NCBI GenBank assembly: GCA_030424865.1
Contig: JAUHVR010000001.1
Span: 62,001 to 126,000 of the forward strand
DNA: 64,000 bases
DNA from: Alphaproteobacteria bacterium
GTDB taxonomy: Bacteria; Pseudomonadota; Alphaproteobacteria; Rhodobacterales; Rhodobacteraceae
Direction: 5' to 3'
In this document: in pieces, positions 17,145 through 26,497 of the stretch
Position numbering within the stretch: position 1 is the stretch's first letter
How the letters are laid out: each line of letters starts with the position of its first letter
Made by a program: the position numbers and the translations under genes
The notes under the pieces: generated by a model
Databases searched by the model: none
Seen by the model: the letters and a program-made list of their open reading frames with translations, nothing else
What the model was told of the DNA's origin: nothing

Positions 17145-17352
17145 TCGCCACTTCCAGTTAGCGCAAATTCTTGGGAGGGGGAAGGCAGCTTGTGACCTGT
17201 CGGCAATCTTCTTGGTCCCGTTTCGCGAAGACACAGGGCAGGGGACGTGAATGGGCGCCGCCACCTTTCGAAACCGACGTAGGATCACTTGCCACTGCGC
17301 CGCGTGGCCGTGGCCCCGAGCGATTTCATTGTCTTGATACGGAGAAAGGGGA

Positions 17353-17429
<77 letters not shown>

Positions 17430-17519
17430 GAACCGTGCGCGGTGACTAAGGCAGGTGGCGCAGAGGGTCAAGACGAAATCCAAGAAAAAATGGACCGACA
17501 GGCCAATCCGGGACATCGT

Positions 17520-18830
17520 TCATTTGACGATGGTCTCGTCCTTCACAAACATGTTGTTCCAGGCCCGATCGATCAGCTGCGGCGTCATCTTGTAGGGCAG
17601 GCCCTCGAAGTCGCAGATGGCGATCATCTGGTCGATCAGGAACACCGGCTGATAGTTCGCGTAGATGTTGTCGATCGTTGGATACTTGTTGCGCAGCAGG
17701 TGAACCAGGCTCTGCTCGTCCAGTTGCATTTTCTTCTTTCGCGCAACCAGCGAAAAGATCTTCAGATAGTTTTCCTGGTTTGGCCCGTCGATCTTGATCT
17801 TGTAAAAGATCCGGCGCAGCGCGGCCTGGTCGAAGATTTCATTCGGGTGGAAGTTGGTCGAGAAAATCACCAGCGTGTCGAAGGGAACTTCGAATTTCTC
17901 GCCCGACTGAAGTGCGAGGATGTCCTTGGATTCCTCGAGCGGCACAATCCAGCGGTTGACCAGGGATTGCGGCGGTTCGGCCTGGCGGCCAAGGTCGTCA
18001 ACGATGAAGATGCCGCCGGTCGATTTCAGCTGCAGCGGCGCCTGATAGGTGCGGGCTGTAGGGTTGTAGACGAGGTCCAGCATTTCCAGCGACAGTTCGC
18101 CGCCGGTGATCACCGTCGGGCGGTCGCAGCGCACATAGCGCAGATCATAGTGATTGGCGCGGCGCAGCTTGGTCGGGTCGTCCACCTGCTCTTCGGCCTT
18201 GGAATGCACGATCGGGTCATAGACCGTGATCACCTGACCCGAGAACTCGATGGCGCGGGGAACAAAGATCTTTTCGCCCATGGCATCGCGGATGCCGTTC
18301 GAGATCGAGCTTTTGCCGTTGCCCGGCGGGCCATACATCAGGATCGAGCGGCCCGAGCTGACGGCGGGGCCGAGGTTGTCGATCAGATCGTCGGGCAGGA
18401 TCAGATGCCCCATGGCCGAGGTCAGCTGGTCACGGGTGATCATGATGTCACGGATCGACTGCCGTTTGACCTGCTCGCGGTAGACTGCCAGCGGCACGGG
18501 CATCGCGCCGAAATATTCCGATTGGCTGAGCGCGTCCAGCGCGCGGGCCTTGCCGCTGTCGGTCAGCTGATAGCCCATCTCGTTGCCGTTGTTGGCGTTC
18601 AGGGTGCCTGTCGCCTCAAGCAGGGCCTGGCCGCGGGCCATGTCGATCAGCTCTTGTGCGACCGTCACAGGCAGGCAGATCGCCTTTCCGATTTCGGTGG
18701 CCGTATCGACGTTCTTGCGGAAGATCGTCTTCAGCACGATGTCCCGCATCATCACCAGTGGCAACTGCATGTCCTGCACCCGGCGCGGCTGCGGCGGGGC
18801 GGTCACCGAGGATGTGGTCTGCATGTTCAT
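17520..18830 (-). CDS. Winged-helix/AAA ATPase at the end of the Tad locus
   Basis: A 436-aa cytoplasmic ATPase. Residues about 40-105 look like a winged helix-turn-helix (TATEIGKAICLPVTVAQEL, then GYQLTDSGKARALDAL). An AAA domain follows with Walker A GPPGNGKS at 167-174, Walker B IFIVDD at about 274-279 and sensor-1 IFSTN near 323. It is the last gene of the leftward tad block, 91 bases after cpaA. It is not the CpaF/TadA secretion ATPase, which is present separately. Its role is unknown; remodelling of a Tad component or a regulatory role would fit. Similar proteins in this bacterial group are annotated only as AAA ATPases. Confidence 0.85.
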   Translation of the reverse strand: MNMQTTSSVTAPPQPRRVQDMQLPLVMMRDIVLKTIFRKNVDTATEIGKAICLPVTVAQELIDMARGQALLEATGTLNANNGNEMGYQLTDSGKARALDALSQSEYFGAMPVPLAVYREQVKRQSIRDIMITRDQLTSAMGHLILPDDLIDNLGPAVSSGRSILMYGPPGNGKSSISNGIRDAMGEKIFVPRAIEFSGQVITVYDPIVHSKAEEQVDDPTKLRRANHYDLRYVRCDRPTVITGGELSLEMLDLVYNPTARTYQAPLQLKSTGGIFIVDDLGRQAEPPQSLVNRWIVPLEESKDILALQSGEKFEVPFDTLVIFSTNFHPNEIFDQAALRRIFYKIKIDGPNQENYLKIFSLVARKKKMQLDEQSLVHLLRNKYPTIDNIYANYQPVFLIDQMIAICDFEGLPYKMTPQLIDRAWNNMFVKDETIVK

Positions 18831-18921
18831 CGTGTTGGCCTGCGTCTGTCCGTTTGCGCGCAGTCAACTTCAGATTTATGGCAACAGAAGGGCCGGGGAC
18901 GGGCTTGGGAAAGGAAATACG

Positions 18922-19416
18922 CTACTTTCCGAAGAAGATCCCCAGCCCCAGATACAAGCTGAGCGTGCCCCCAAGGGCCAGCCCCATCGGAAAGCGTGAG
19001 CCGGTTTTCCAGCTTTCCCAGTCGGGTGCCATGCGGCGCAGGGGACTGACTTTGGCAAGGCGATGCCCGACAACGGCGGCCAGCAGGTTGGCGGCAAAAA
19101 GGGCCATCAGGAAGCGCAGGTCCCCGAGCTGGATGATCGGCGCCGCAGCCGCAGCGAATTTGACGTCACCGGCGCCCACGGCCCCGCCAGCGTTCAGGGC
19201 GATGCCGACAAAGAGGACAACCGCAAAGTTCAGAAAGCCCCACAGATAGACGTCCAGCGGAAAGGCGATCAGTCCGACAAGGACGTAGATCAGCAAAAGC
19301 ACCAAAACGCTGTGGTTGGTGATGCGCATGCGGCTCATGTCGGTCCAGGCCACGTAGAAACACAGTGGCAGAACGAAGGGCGCAAACCACAACGCGGCAG
19401 AAGCGGGCAGGGTCAC
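18922..19416 (-). CDS. cpaA: Prepilin peptidase CpaA/TadV
   Basis: Integral-membrane aspartyl protease that cleaves the short leader of Flp prepilins at the inner membrane. The 164-aa protein has about five to six hydrophobic segments. The two catalytic aspartates are visible: Asp26 in WTDMSR and Asp84 in the GAGDVKF (GxGD) motif. The N-terminal methylase domain of PilD is absent, as usual for TadV. Eight bases separate it from the upstream TPR gene. Confidence 0.92.
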   Translation of the reverse strand: MTLPASAALWFAPFVLPLCFYVAWTDMSRMRITNHSVLVLLLIYVLVGLIAFPLDVYLWGFLNFAVVLFVGIALNAGGAVGAGDVKFAAAAAPIIQLGDLRFLMALFAANLLAAVVGHRLAKVSPLRRMAPDWESWKTGSRFPMGLALGGTLSLYLGLGIFFGK

Positions 19417-19424
19417 CGGGCCGC

Positions 19425-20288
19425 TCAGGATCTGGCGTTGGCTTCCAGCGCTCTCAGGCTGCGGGTCGCAGCCTCGAAATGCTGCGGATGGGTGTCTATC
19501 GCCTCGCGGAAGAGCGCCTTGCCGGTCTCGATGTCATTGCGTTTGACCGCGGCCAGACCCAGCGAGTAAAGCAGCTGCGCGCGTTCGACCTGGGTCATAG
19601 GCACCACCGGAAGGTCATATTTGCCTTGCGCGCCGCGGGCCAGGGCGAGGTTGTTCTTTGCGGTGAACATCGTGGTGTCCTGGCGGATTGCATCCAGGAA
19701 CAGGCGTTCGGCGGCAGCAAACTCGCCGCGGGTCAACTTGGAATATCCCCAGTTGTTCATGACCGGCGCGGGTTTGGTGGTCAGGCCAACCGCCGTTTCG
19801 TAAAAGCTGTCAGCCTTGGCCCAGTCTTCGTTGCTGTCGGCAATCATCGCCTCAAGCCGGTACCGCTTGTAGGTCTCATGCGTGGGCGGGATGCTGTTCA
19901 GCACCTCTTCGGCGCGGTCCCATTCGTTGGCGCGGATCAGGGCATCGGCCAGTTCCACGCTGTCGGCGTTCTGCGCGTCCTCGTGATCCACGACACGCAC
20001 CCAGGCCGCGACACCTTCGGTGATGCGCTTGGCGCGCACCAGCGAGGCCGCCAGACCGCGCATCAGGTCAATGCGGTCCGGGTCGCCTTTCAACGCGCGT
20101 TCAAAGTAATTGACCCCCTCGTTGGGGTCGGCAACCGTCAGCATCACCTCGCTGAGGTTGGTTTCGTCAATGACGTTGACGTCCTGGAACTTGCGGTCCA
20201 TCTCGGCGGTGTTGACACGTGCCTTATCGCAGGCTGCAAGCCCAACGGTCCCTGCCACGCAGAGAGAGACTAGGATAGGTCGGCGCAT
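19425..20288 (-). CDS. TPR lipoprotein of the Tad locus (second TadD-like)
   Basis: A 287-aa lipoprotein with lipobox LAAC (Cys20) followed by at least three or four TPR-like helix pairs (for example NWGYSKLTRGEFAAAERLFLD). TadD proteins of this type help secretin assembly or outer-membrane placement in Tad systems. It follows another TPR lipoprotein by 26 bases, so the system has two non-identical TadD-like proteins. The assignment to Tad function rests on position and architecture. Confidence 0.85.
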   Translation of the reverse strand: MRRPILVSLCVAGTVGLAACDKARVNTAEMDRKFQDVNVIDETNLSEVMLTVADPNEGVNYFERALKGDPDRIDLMRGLAASLVRAKRITEGVAAWVRVVDHEDAQNADSVELADALIRANEWDRAEEVLNSIPPTHETYKRYRLEAMIADSNEDWAKADSFYETAVGLTTKPAPVMNNWGYSKLTRGEFAAAERLFLDAIRQDTTMFTAKNNLALARGAQGKYDLPVVPMTQVERAQLLYSLGLAAVKRNDIETGKALFREAIDTHPQHFEAATRSLRALEANARS

Positions 20289-20314
20289 TTTCGCGTCCTT
20301 TTACTGCTCTTGCC

Positions 20315-20881
20315 TCAGGTGCCGGTGTTTCGGATCAGGTAGTCGCTGCTGCCCCGCCGTACCAGCTTGTAATTTTGTTCATTAACCGCACCATACGCGG
20401 AATTTTCCAATTTTGCGAGCGCTAAGCGAAGATTGTCGCGGATTGAGTCACTTTGGCCATTGTCCAGCGCATAGGCCTTGCGAAAAATCTGCGCTGCTTC
20501 GGCTGTTTCGCCCTTTTCCATCAGAACAACACCCAGGTTGTTCCAGACCTCGGGCCACTCGGGCTCCTGCTCGGCGGCGCGGCGCAACTGTCTTTCGGCC
20601 TGGTTCAAGCGACCCAGGCCAAGGTTCGCCGTGCCGATGGCCGTCAGCACCTCGCTGGTCAGGCCTCGCGTACCTGCCGCGCGCGTAAAGGCCTCGAGCG
20701 CCAGTTCGTATTGTTCGGCCTGCATGAGCCGGTGGCCCACTTCCAACCCGTCGACGGCCTCGCCCCTTGGGTTGACGCCCGGCGCGTAGACCGCGTCGCC
20801 TGACGCGGAAAAGCCGCCTGTGGAACAGGCGGCCAGACCGAGTATCGTGATCGTTGCAAACCCCGTGCGGGTCAGGCTCAT
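20315..20881 (-). CDS. tadD: TadD-type TPR lipoprotein
   Basis: A 188-aa lipoprotein with lipobox LAAC (Cys19) and three TPR units in the middle (VLTAIGTANLGLGRLNQAE, then WNNLGVVLMEKGETAEAAQ). TadD is the pilotin-like lipoprotein of the Tad pilus and is needed for assembly at the outer membrane. It lies between tadC and the second TPR gene with a five-base gap to tadC, so it belongs to the motor operon. It has no known enzymatic function. Confidence 0.88.
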   Translation of the reverse strand: MSLTRTGFATITILGLAACSTGGFSASGDAVYAPGVNPRGEAVDGLEVGHRLMQAEQYELALEAFTRAAGTRGLTSEVLTAIGTANLGLGRLNQAERQLRRAAEQEPEWPEVWNNLGVVLMEKGETAEAAQIFRKAYALDNGQSDSIRDNLRLALAKLENSAYGAVNEQNYKLVRRGSSDYLIRNTGT

Positions 20882-20885
20882 GCCG

Positions 20886-21872
20886 TCAGTTTCCTGGACT
20901 GATGTTTCCCATCTCGCTGATGCCCACGGCAGAGGGTCCCACCAGGATGATCAGCAATGGCGGCACTGTAAGCATCATGGTGGTCAATGTCATCTTCGTT
21001 GGCAGCTTGTTGGCTGCTTCTTCCGCGCGCATGACCCGTTTGTCACGCATTTCACCGGCATAGACCCGCAGCGCGTCGGCAATTGACGTGCCGAACGTGG
21101 CGGCCTGGTTCAGAACCGTCACGAAGCTCGAGACATCCTGCACCCCGCAACGTTCGCCCATGTCGTTCAGAACGGCGGATTTGTCTTTGCCTGCCTTCAT
21201 CTCGTGGCTGACGATTTCGAACTCGTCGGCGAGGGCAGGAAAGCTCATGCGCATTTCCTTGGCGACGCGGATGATCGCCTGGTCCATCGATTGGCCGGCT
21301 TCGACGCAGACCAACATCATGTCCAGCGCATCCGGAAAGCCCTGCGTGATCTCTTCCTGCCGCTTCTGCAAACGCTTGGTGATCCAGTACTTGGGTGCCA
21401 GATAGCCCACGGCGCCAGGGCCCAGCGTATACATGATCGTCTGTTGAGTGGTCGCGTCTTCCTTGCCGATGAAGAACAGGAAATAGGCGACGCCGAGGGC
21501 CAAGAGGCCGATCCCAAGGGCAAACTGGGCGAAATAGAAGTACCGAACCGCGTCACGCGACCGATAACCCGCCTGCAACAGCGTCATTCGGATCGAGGAC
21601 AGCTGTTCCTCGTCCTGCGGCTCCAGGAACTGGGCGTATTTGTTCAGCTTTTCGTTGCGCGCGGTGTCACGCAGAACAGCGCGGGTGTCTTCGTTGATGC
21701 GCCCGCGTTTTTGCGGCTCTTTCAACTTGTCGATTGGGTCGACGCGCGGTCCCATCATCATGGCACCGGCTGCCAGGATCAGGATCAGGCCCAGACCGCC
21801 GACGATCATCAAGGGGCCCATCGGGCCCAGCATGTCGGTGATCATCGTGTTGATGTTCTGGATAAACTCCAT
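20886..21872 (-). CDS. tadC: Tad pilus inner-membrane platform protein TadC
   Basis: A 328-aa type II secretion F-domain protein with a hydrophobic N-terminus, a cytoplasmic helical domain (IRVAKEMRMSFPALADEFEIV) and two C-terminal membrane segments near LTTMMLTVPPLLIILVG. With TadB it forms the inner-membrane platform on which the CpaF ATPase acts. Twelve bases separate it from tadB upstream. Length and topology are normal for TadC. Confidence 0.93.
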   Translation of the reverse strand: MEFIQNINTMITDMLGPMGPLMIVGGLGLILILAAGAMMMGPRVDPIDKLKEPQKRGRINEDTRAVLRDTARNEKLNKYAQFLEPQDEEQLSSIRMTLLQAGYRSRDAVRYFYFAQFALGIGLLALGVAYFLFFIGKEDATTQQTIMYTLGPGAVGYLAPKYWITKRLQKRQEEITQGFPDALDMMLVCVEAGQSMDQAIIRVAKEMRMSFPALADEFEIVSHEMKAGKDKSAVLNDMGERCGVQDVSSFVTVLNQAATFGTSIADALRVYAGEMRDKRVMRAEEAANKLPTKMTLTTMMLTVPPLLIILVGPSAVGISEMGNISPGN

Positions 21873-21884
21873 GGTCCTTCCCCC

Positions 21885-22853
21885 CTAGACCTTGATGTTC
21901 ACAAGCGCGCGCATGACGAAGATGTTCAGCGTCAGCAGGATGCCCACGATGAAGCAGCATGGAATGAACCAGGGATGGTCCAGAACCTCGTCATAGTAGT
22001 GCGGGTCGGTGACCTGAATGATGATCAGACAGCCCAGCGGAAAGCCTGACAGGAACTTGCCCGACCACTGCGCCTCGGCGGTGATCGCCTTGACCCGGCG
22101 GAACAGGCGAAAACGGGCGCGGATCACCTTGGCCAGACCTTCGAGAATCTCGGCCAGATTGCCGCCCGATTGCTGCTGGATGGTCACCGCCACGGCCAGA
22201 AAGCGCATATCCTGCATATCCAGCCGCTCGGCCATCTGTTTCAGCGCCTCGCCGATGTCCCGGCCATAGGCGCTTTCGTCGGCGATGACCCCAAATTCGG
22301 TGGCCAGCGGGTCCTTGATCTCTTTCGAGACAATCGAGATGGCGCTGCTGAAAGGGTGCCCCACGCGCAGCGAGCGCACCATCAGTTCCACCGCATCGGG
22401 CAGTTGTTCCTCGATCATCGCGAGCCGTTTCTTGGCCTTGCCGTTGATCCACATGAACACGCCGCCAATACCCATGCCCACGGACATCAGTGCCCGCACG
22501 GGCAGCGAGGCTTCGGTCCCGATGGTCATGCCGACAAAGGCCATGATGCAGACCAGCACCATGATCATGATCAGCTGCTTGGGTGTGAAGGCAATTGCGG
22601 CCTTTTCAGCACGGTCCGCCAACAGCGAATAGAGCGGGATCGAGCGGCTTTCGCGGTGCTGGTCCATCTCCTTGCGAAGCTTTTCCAGCACGTCTTCGCG
22701 CCGCTTGCCGCCGTCCAGCATCTGCAGGCGGCGGTTGACCTTGTTGTTCATCTTGATCGACTTGCCAAAGATGACCAGATAGAGCCCTTCGACCACGGCC
22801 AGAACGGCCAGGAAGATCAAACCATAGATAATCGGTTCGGCACCAAGGTTCAT
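21885..22853 (-). CDS. tadB: Tad pilus inner-membrane platform protein TadB
   Basis: A 322-aa type II secretion F-domain protein and partner of TadC in the inner-membrane platform of the Flp pilus. It has a membrane segment at residues 7-28, a second hydrophobic pair around 95-130 and a helical F domain (VELMVRSLRVGHPFSSAISI). The C-terminal pair of membrane segments follows KFLSGFPLG. The start lies two bases from the cpaF stop, indicating coupled expression. Confidence 0.93.
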   Translation of the reverse strand: MNLGAEPIIYGLIFLAVLAVVEGLYLVIFGKSIKMNNKVNRRLQMLDGGKRREDVLEKLRKEMDQHRESRSIPLYSLLADRAEKAAIAFTPKQLIMIMVLVCIMAFVGMTIGTEASLPVRALMSVGMGIGGVFMWINGKAKKRLAMIEEQLPDAVELMVRSLRVGHPFSSAISIVSKEIKDPLATEFGVIADESAYGRDIGEALKQMAERLDMQDMRFLAVAVTIQQQSGGNLAEILEGLAKVIRARFRLFRRVKAITAEAQWSGKFLSGFPLGCLIIIQVTDPHYYDEVLDHPWFIPCCFIVGILLTLNIFVMRALVNIKV

Positions 22854-22855
22854 CG

Positions 22856-24310
22856 TCAGTACTCCGATCCCATGGGTTCATAGATCGAGGCGGGCAGATC
22901 ATAACCCCACATCCGGAACCGCTCTGAATAATAGCTACGCACACCTGTGGCCGTGAAATGGCCGATGATCTTGTTCTCGGGGGTCAGGCCCGTCCGCTGA
23001 TAGCGGAACAGTTCCTGCATCGAGATCACTTCGCCCTCCATCCCGGTCACCTCGGTGATCGAGGTCATCCGGCGCGAGCCGTCCTGCAGGCGGCTGGCCT
23101 GCACGATGACGTTCACGGCCGAGCTGATCTGGCTGCGCATCGCCTTCAGCGGCATCTCGATGCCAGCCATGGCAATCATGTTCTCCAGACGGCTGACACC
23201 GTCGCGGGCGCTGTTGGCGTGGATCGTGGTCATGGACCCGTCGTGGCCGGTGTTCATGGCCTGCAACATGTCGATCACTTCCTCGCCGCGTGTCTCGCCG
23301 ACGATGATGCGGTCAGGGCGCATCCGCAGGGCGTTTTTCAGACAATCGCGCGGGGTGACCGCGCCCTTGCCTTCGACGTTGGGCGGGCGGCTTTCCATCC
23401 GGCCCACGTGGGTCTGTTGCAGTTGCAGTTCCGCCGTATCCTCGATGGTCAGGATGCGCTCGGCGTCGTCGATGAAACTGGACAGCGCGTTCAGGGTGGT
23501 GGTCTTGCCGGAACCGGTACCGCCCGAGACGATTATGTTCAGTCGGCAGGCCACGGCGGCCTGCAGGTAAACCGCCATCTCTTCGGTGAAGGCGCCGAAC
23601 TGCACCAGGTCGTCGATGCCCAGCTTGTCTTTCTTGAATTTCCGGATCGAAACCAGCGAGCCGTCGACCGCAATTGGCGGCACCATCGCGTTGAAGCGCG
23701 AGCCATCGGCCAGACGGGCGTCCACATAGGGGTTCGATTCATCAACCCGGCGTCCCACGGCCGAGACGATCTTGTCGATGATCCGCAGAAGGTGCTTTTC
23801 GTCCTTGAAGGTCACATCCGAAAGCGACAGCTTGCCGTTCTGTTCCACAAAGATCTGTTGCGGGCCGTTGACCAGGATATCGCTGATCGTTTCGTCCTTC
23901 AAAAGCGGTTCAAGGGGCCCCAGCCCCTTGACCTCGTCATACAGGTCCTTGTTCAAGGTCTGCCGGTCGTCCCGGTTCAGGATCAGCCCGCGATCTTCGA
24001 GGTTCTCGCTGACAATCGCGTTGATTTCCTGTCGAAGATCCTGTTCCGAGGCATGCTCCAAGGCCGCGAGGTTCAGGTTTTCCAGCAGGATCTTGTGCAG
24101 TTCCAGCTTGATTTCGGCCAGTCGTTCCTTGCGCTTGCGTTCCTTGTCCTGCGGGGCGGCCTTGGCCGACTTGGCGGGCAGGGGTTTACGCATGACCTTG
24201 GCTTCGGGGGCCGCGTCAACGGGTTGCACCTCCGGGGCCGGCGCTGCCGCGGGTTTCTGCACCACCGCTTCGGGCGCGGTTGACTGGCTTTTCTTGTAGC
24301 GTGAAAACAT
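22856..24310 (-). CDS. cpaF: Tad secretion ATPase CpaF/TadA
   Basis: Hexameric cytoplasmic ATPase that powers assembly, and in some Tad systems retraction, of the Flp pilus. The 484-aa protein has a disordered Pro/Ala/Lys-rich N-terminus (about 1-60), a helical N-domain and a RecA-like domain. Walker A GGTGSGKT lies at 263-270, with Walker B and Asp/His boxes downstream (LRMRPDRIIVGE, MTTIHANS). All motifs look intact. It is preceded by cpaE with a 14-base gap. Confidence 0.95.
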   Translation of the reverse strand: MFSRYKKSQSTAPEAVVQKPAAAPAPEVQPVDAAPEAKVMRKPLPAKSAKAAPQDKERKRKERLAEIKLELHKILLENLNLAALEHASEQDLRQEINAIVSENLEDRGLILNRDDRQTLNKDLYDEVKGLGPLEPLLKDETISDILVNGPQQIFVEQNGKLSLSDVTFKDEKHLLRIIDKIVSAVGRRVDESNPYVDARLADGSRFNAMVPPIAVDGSLVSIRKFKKDKLGIDDLVQFGAFTEEMAVYLQAAVACRLNIIVSGGTGSGKTTTLNALSSFIDDAERILTIEDTAELQLQQTHVGRMESRPPNVEGKGAVTPRDCLKNALRMRPDRIIVGETRGEEVIDMLQAMNTGHDGSMTTIHANSARDGVSRLENMIAMAGIEMPLKAMRSQISSAVNVIVQASRLQDGSRRMTSITEVTGMEGEVISMQELFRYQRTGLTPENKIIGHFTATGVRSYYSERFRMWGYDLPASIYEPMGSEY

Positions 24311-24324
24311 CTGTTAGCCCCGTA

Positions 24325-25569
24325 TTATGCTGCCTCGGCGTCGACCTGGCCGATTTCGTGCAACGATTGCGCCAGCTTGGCGATTTCGCGACGCAGCGGA
24401 TTCTTGGCCGCCTGGCTGGCCAGCGGCAGGCCGTGATCGCAGGCCTGCGTGACCACCCGTCCGCCATCCGGCAGTTGCACGTCGATCTTGATGCCAAGGC
24501 TTTCGGCCAGACGCTTGACGCGGCTCTTGCCCTGCAGATCGGTGAACTTGGGCGCGCGGTTCAGAAGGAAGCGCAGCTTTTCAAAGGGCAGGTCCTCCGA
24601 GACCAGCGCCTTTTTCAGGCGCAGCGTGTTCTGCGCGGTACGCATGTCCAGCTCGATCAGCGCAAAGAAGACCTGCGCGGCCTGAAGCACGGTGTCGGTC
24701 CACTGCACCAGAGTCGTGGGCAGGTCGACAATGACATAGTCGAAATGCGCGGTGGCGTAGTCCAGCAACCGGTCCACATCTGACGGACTGATGATGTCCA
24801 GCGGCAGGATTTCCGGCGGGGCGGTCAGCACCTGCAACTTGTCGTCAAAGCTGACAAGCGCGCCGGCAAAGCTGTCTTCGTCCATGTTCTCGACGTCGGA
24901 AAGCACCTCCATCACGGCCTCGCGGCGGGGCAGGTCCAGATAGGTCGCAACCGCGCCGAACTGCAATCCCAGGTCGATCAGGCAGACGCGAGGCGGTTTG
25001 TCCTTGGACACCGTCGCCAGCTCCCAGGCCAGATTGACTGCAAAGGTGCTGGCACCGCATCCTCCGGCCAGACCCTGCACAGCGATCAGCACCCCGGCAC
25101 CGTCCGAGTTGCGCTTCAACGCCACCTGTTCCGGTGCCTTTTCAACGATCTCGGGTTCTTCCGGCGCACGAAGCCGCTCGACGGCCAAGGCAAGCTCGTT
25201 TTCCGGCAGCGGGTAGGGAACAAATTCGTTGGCACCGGCCCGCAACAGTTGATGCAGCGATCCGGGGCTGACGTCCTCGGCGATCAGAACGACAGCAACG
25301 CCCTGTGCCTTGGCCGAAGAAATCACGGACAACAAGGTGGCCATATCGGCTTCGTCCTGTGCATCGATGGCGAGAGCGATGAATTCCAAGGCACGGGCAT
25401 CGGGTTGATCCAGGAACAAGACGGCTTCCTGGAAACCCAGATCCCCCCAGCCTTCGCCCAGAAGGCTTTCCATGTCTTCGATCAGCAAATCGAAGTTCTG
25501 CACATCTCGGCTCACCGTACAGGCGACGATGGGTGCAGGGCCGGCAACCGGGGAAACAGTACTCGTCAT
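24325..25569 (-). CDS. cpaE: Tad polar localisation ATPase-like protein CpaE/TadZ
   Basis: A ParA/MinD-related protein that positions the Tad machine. The 414-aa sequence has an N-terminal atypical receiver-like domain (about 12-135, ending LRAGANEFVPYPL) and a C-terminal P-loop domain. The deviant Walker A reads GLAGGCGAST at 166-175 and lacks the usual signature Lys, so ATP hydrolysis may be weak or absent. Later segments DYVIVDLPT and FLLNR fit the fold. It is the first gene of the motor operon, behind a terminator at 25768. Confidence 0.9.
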   Translation of the reverse strand: MTSTVSPVAGPAPIVACTVSRDVQNFDLLIEDMESLLGEGWGDLGFQEAVLFLDQPDARALEFIALAIDAQDEADMATLLSVISSAKAQGVAVVLIAEDVSPGSLHQLLRAGANEFVPYPLPENELALAVERLRAPEEPEIVEKAPEQVALKRNSDGAGVLIAVQGLAGGCGASTFAVNLAWELATVSKDKPPRVCLIDLGLQFGAVATYLDLPRREAVMEVLSDVENMDEDSFAGALVSFDDKLQVLTAPPEILPLDIISPSDVDRLLDYATAHFDYVIVDLPTTLVQWTDTVLQAAQVFFALIELDMRTAQNTLRLKKALVSEDLPFEKLRFLLNRAPKFTDLQGKSRVKRLAESLGIKIDVQLPDGGRVVTQACDHGLPLASQAAKNPLRREIAKLAQSLHEIGQVDAEAA

Positions 25570-25767
25570 TTGGCCTCAGTCCTTTTCTCACTTGGACCGA
25601 CCCAAAGGCATCGTGCGTTTCTGCACGTTGTGCCCCAAGGCCCCAGACCGACTCGGATCGGCAGGGAAGGTCCTGTGAGAAAGGTGTCGCCAATAATGTA
25701 GGCAACATTTGGGCCAAAAAACCGAAATTGTGCGATTTCCCCGGACGATCACCCCGCCAAATTCAAC

Positions 25768-25797
25768 AAAAAACGCCCCTGCATTGCGCTGGGGCGT
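25768..25797 (-). terminator. Rho-independent terminator after the OmpA lipoprotein gene
   Basis: On the minus strand ACGCCCC pairs with GGGGCGT across an 11-base loop and is followed by six T residues. It lies 40 bases past the ompA-type gene and separates the cpaB-rcpA-ompA unit from the cpaE-led unit. The plus strand also has TCTTTT after the stem. The remainder of 25570-25767 holds no gene and should carry the cpaE promoter. Confidence 0.8.
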
Positions 25798-25836
25798 CTT
25801 TTCGTGTTGCGGCTCCGGACCGTCGCGGCGGCCAAA

Positions 25837-26487
25837 TTACTCGGTTGTGCGGAAGTCCGATCCCGAGATGCCGGACAGACCGCTGACCGGTTCGGCACTG
25901 CGCACATATTCGCGATAGATGACCTCGGCGTATTTGCCGTCCAGCAAGTTCGGGTGTCCTTCGACGAACCCGGAAACCTCGGTCACGGTGCGCCGGTTGC
26001 GGCGTTCCTTGCCCTCGGTGACGATCAGAGGCTGGGTCTCGCCAAACGAGACAAGCGCCTCGAGCCGGCCTTTGTCGATGCCCTGCGTGGCCAGATAGGC
26101 CACCACGGCCTGCGCGCGACGCAGCCCCAGGTGCTTGTTGTAGCTCTTTGAGCCGACCAAATCGGTGTGGCCGTAGACGCGGAAGCGGATTTCAGGGAAC
26201 TGACGGATCCAGTTGGCCTGTTCGCGCAGCACGCCGCGCGCGGCCCCGTCCAGAACGGCACTGTTGAAGGCAAAGTTGACGGTGGTGATCACCTCGGCCG
26301 AAAAGCGGTTCGACAGGTCATACACATACTGCTTGTCGCCGTTCATGATCATGGTGTTGTTCATGGTGGCGTTGCCGAACGTGCCGTTGTCGACATCCGC
26401 GCTGACCATGCGATCGGCGTAGTTGCCACAGGCGCTAAGAGCACCTGCGGTCAAGAAAGCTGTGGCAATCCAACGTTTTGTCTGCAT
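25837..26487 (-). CDS. OmpA-family lipoprotein of the Tad locus
   Basis: A 216-aa protein with a signal peptide, a lipobox ending LSAC (Cys20) and a C-terminal OmpA peptidoglycan-binding domain. The domain signature reads VYGHTDLVGSKSYNKHLGLRR, with later NRRTV. It probably anchors the outer-membrane part of the Tad machine to the cell wall. It follows rcpA by ten bases and is the last gene before a terminator. Confidence 0.88.
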   Translation of the reverse strand: MQTKRWIATAFLTAGALSACGNYADRMVSADVDNGTFGNATMNNTMIMNGDKQYVYDLSNRFSAEVITTVNFAFNSAVLDGAARGVLREQANWIRQFPEIRFRVYGHTDLVGSKSYNKHLGLRRAQAVVAYLATQGIDKGRLEALVSFGETQPLIVTEGKERRNRRTVTEVSGFVEGHPNLLDGKYAEVIYREYVRSAEPVSGLSGISGSDFRTTE

Positions 26488-26497
26488 CTGTCTCGCC

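Noticed and set aside
17145-17352. Possible small RNA gene between the two tRNAs
   Set aside because: No clear promoter, conserved structure or terminator could be seen; it may just be spacer.
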